The notes under the pieces were generated by a model, which searched no databases, was not told the origin of the DNA, and worked only from the letters and a program-made list of their open reading frames with translations. This document shows positions 6,087 through 7,084 of a DNA stretch of 7,084 nt, in pieces. Each line of letters begins with the position of its first letter. The first letter of the stretch is position 1. Source of the stretch: JBFWNZ01 sp050250795 (GTDB taxonomy: Bacteria > Pseudomonadota > Alphaproteobacteria > UBA8366); contig JBFWNZ010000199.1 of NCBI GenBank assembly GCA_050250795.1, forward strand, positions 1 to 7,084, in the 5' to 3' direction. Both the position numbers and the translations under genes were made by a program.

Positions 6087-6091
6087 ACGCC

Positions 6092-7084
6092 ATGGCGGTC
6101 ATGGAGAGCGACAATCTGACGCCGCGCCGCTGGGATGCGGGATACTCGCGTGTGCCGTTCTGGCTCTACAGCGATCCCGATATCTATGCACGGGAGATGG
6201 AGACGATCTTCTGCGGCCGCAGTTGGGCTTATGTCGGCCTGGAGGCGGAAATCCCCAATCCCGGCGACTTCAAGCGCAGCTGGGTGGGCGACCGACCGGT
6301 GATCGTGACCCGCGATGCCGAAGGCGGCGTGAATGTCGTGGTAAACCGATGCGCGCATCGTGGCGTGCAGTTCTGCCGCCAGCCTCTGGGTAACGCCAAG
6401 GAGTTCACCTGCCCGTACCACCAGTGGGTCTACGACCTGAAGGGCAACCTGCTCGGCGTTCCGTTCCGCCGCGGGGTCAAGCGCCAGGGCGGAATGCCGG
6501 AGGATTTCAAGCGCGAGGAGCATGGCCTTACCAAGCTCAAGGTCCATACGCGCGGCGGCGTGATCTTCGCGTCCTTCCGCGAGGATGTTGAACCCTTCGA
6601 GGACTTTCTCGGCGAGACGATGCTGGAATATTTCGACCGCGTGTTCGACGGTCGGCCGCTCAAGGTCCTGGGCTATTCGCGCCAGCTCATCCCGAGCAAC
6701 TGGAAGCTGATGTTCGAGAACATCAAGGATCCGTACCATGCGAGCCTGCTGCATGTGTTCCTGGTGACGTTCGGCCTGTTCCGGGCCGATACGCCGTCGG
6801 CGGTGAAGATGGACCGCTCGGGCCGCCATGCCGTGCTGCTGGCCATGAAGGGCGAGCAGAAACACACGGACGCCACTGCCGACATGCGCAATCTGCGTGA
6901 GGATTTCCGGCTGAACGATGCCCGGTTGCTCGATCCCGTCCGCGAGTTTCAGGGCGATACCACGGTCTGCATGCAGACCCTCTGGCCGAACATCATCATC
7001 CAGCAGCAGTCGAACTCGCTTGCCATGCGACAGATCAACCCGCGCGGGCCGGGCAAGTTCGAACTCGCCTGGACCTTCATCGGC
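6092..7084 (+). CDS. Rieske aromatic ring-hydroxylating oxygenase, large (alpha) subunit, C-terminus beyond window
   Basis: Such subunits activate O2 at a mononuclear iron and hydroxylate an aromatic ring, with electrons arriving through a Rieske [2Fe-2S] centre from a ferredoxin and reductase. 331 residues are present, open to the edge (full family length is about 410-450). Rieske ligands: CAHRG (87-91; Cys87, His89) and CPYHQW (107-112; Cys107, His110). Mononuclear iron site: ENIKDPYHASLLH (209-221) with His216 and His221, and Asp213 as the Asp that links to the neighbouring Rieske centre. The third, Asp ligand is expected past the edge. Blocks VGLEAEIPNPGDFKR (48-62), GVPFRRGVK (122-130) and EEHGLTKLKV (142-151) are like the salicylate 5-hydroxylase (NagG) and anthranilate dioxygenase (AndAc) branch as I recall it. 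The substrate, most likely an aromatic acid, is not proven. The divergent FAD reductase fits a three-component system; beta subunit and ferredoxin are expected downstream. Confidence 0.93.
   Translation, partial: MAVMESDNLTPRRWDAGYSRVPFWLYSDPDIYAREMETIFCGRSWAYVGLEAEIPNPGDFKRSWVGDRPVIVTRDAEGGVNVVVNRCAHRGVQFCRQPLGNAKEFTCPYHQWVYDLKGNLLGVPFRRGVKRQGGMPEDFKREEHGLTKLKVHTRGGVIFASFREDVEPFEDFLGETMLEYFDRVFDGRPLKVLGYSRQLIPSNWKLMFENIKDPYHASLLHVFLVTFGLFRADTPSAVKMDRSGRHAVLLAMKGEQKHTDATADMRNLREDFRLNDARLLDPVREFQGDTTVCMQTLWPNIIIQQQSNSLAMRQINPRGPGKFELAWTFIG

Noticed and set aside
6017..6865. Minus-strand open frame (282 residues) opposite the Rieske subunit
   Set aside because: The plus strand carries complete Rieske and iron-site motifs with a good ribosome site; the minus frame is a shadow.

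Overview
The window is GC-rich DNA with tightly packed genes and strong G/C preference at third codon positions. The genes look alphaproteobacterial: hopanoid genes, a long IspG, and a DXS with the 'FGAAHSSTS' form of its conserved motif. An order such as Rhodospirillales is plausible but cannot be fixed from this sequence. No tRNA, rRNA, CRISPR array, insertion sequence or phage gene was seen.

Left part (1-4135), an isoprenoid and hopanoid block. On the minus strand lie hpnC (hydroxysqualene synthase, 1779-2630), then hpnB (hopanoid-associated glycosyltransferase, 589-1782, overlapping hpnC by 4 bases), then after a 158-bp gap the 5' end of dxs (1-430, running off the left edge). On the plus strand, divergent from hpnC across 236 bp, is ispG (2867-4135). 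Dxs makes DXP, the first intermediate of the MEP pathway, and IspG performs its penultimate step with an iron-sulfur cluster. HpnC uses the resulting prenyl units in bacterial squalene synthesis. The block therefore places precursor supply and hopanoid formation side by side. hpnD, hpnE and squalene-hopene cyclase are not in the window.

Middle (4179-4622): a MarR-family regulator follows ispG on the same strand. It converges, with a 5-bp gap, on the next gene.

Right part (4628-7084), an aromatic-oxidation block. A FAD/NADH ferredoxin reductase of the BphA4/AndAa type (minus) is divergent from a Rieske non-heme iron oxygenase large subunit (plus, cut by the right edge at 331 residues). The oxygenase resembles the salicylate 5-hydroxylase / anthranilate dioxygenase branch. 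The 237-bp gap between them holds an A+T-rich island with short perfect palindromes, a plausible operator region, possibly for the MarR protein. A small subunit and a Rieske ferredoxin would be expected past the right edge.

Every gene belongs to a recognisable family. I found no clear sign of a wholly new system. The points worth checking are the gene neighbourhood, the two regulatory gaps and the substrate of the oxygenase.
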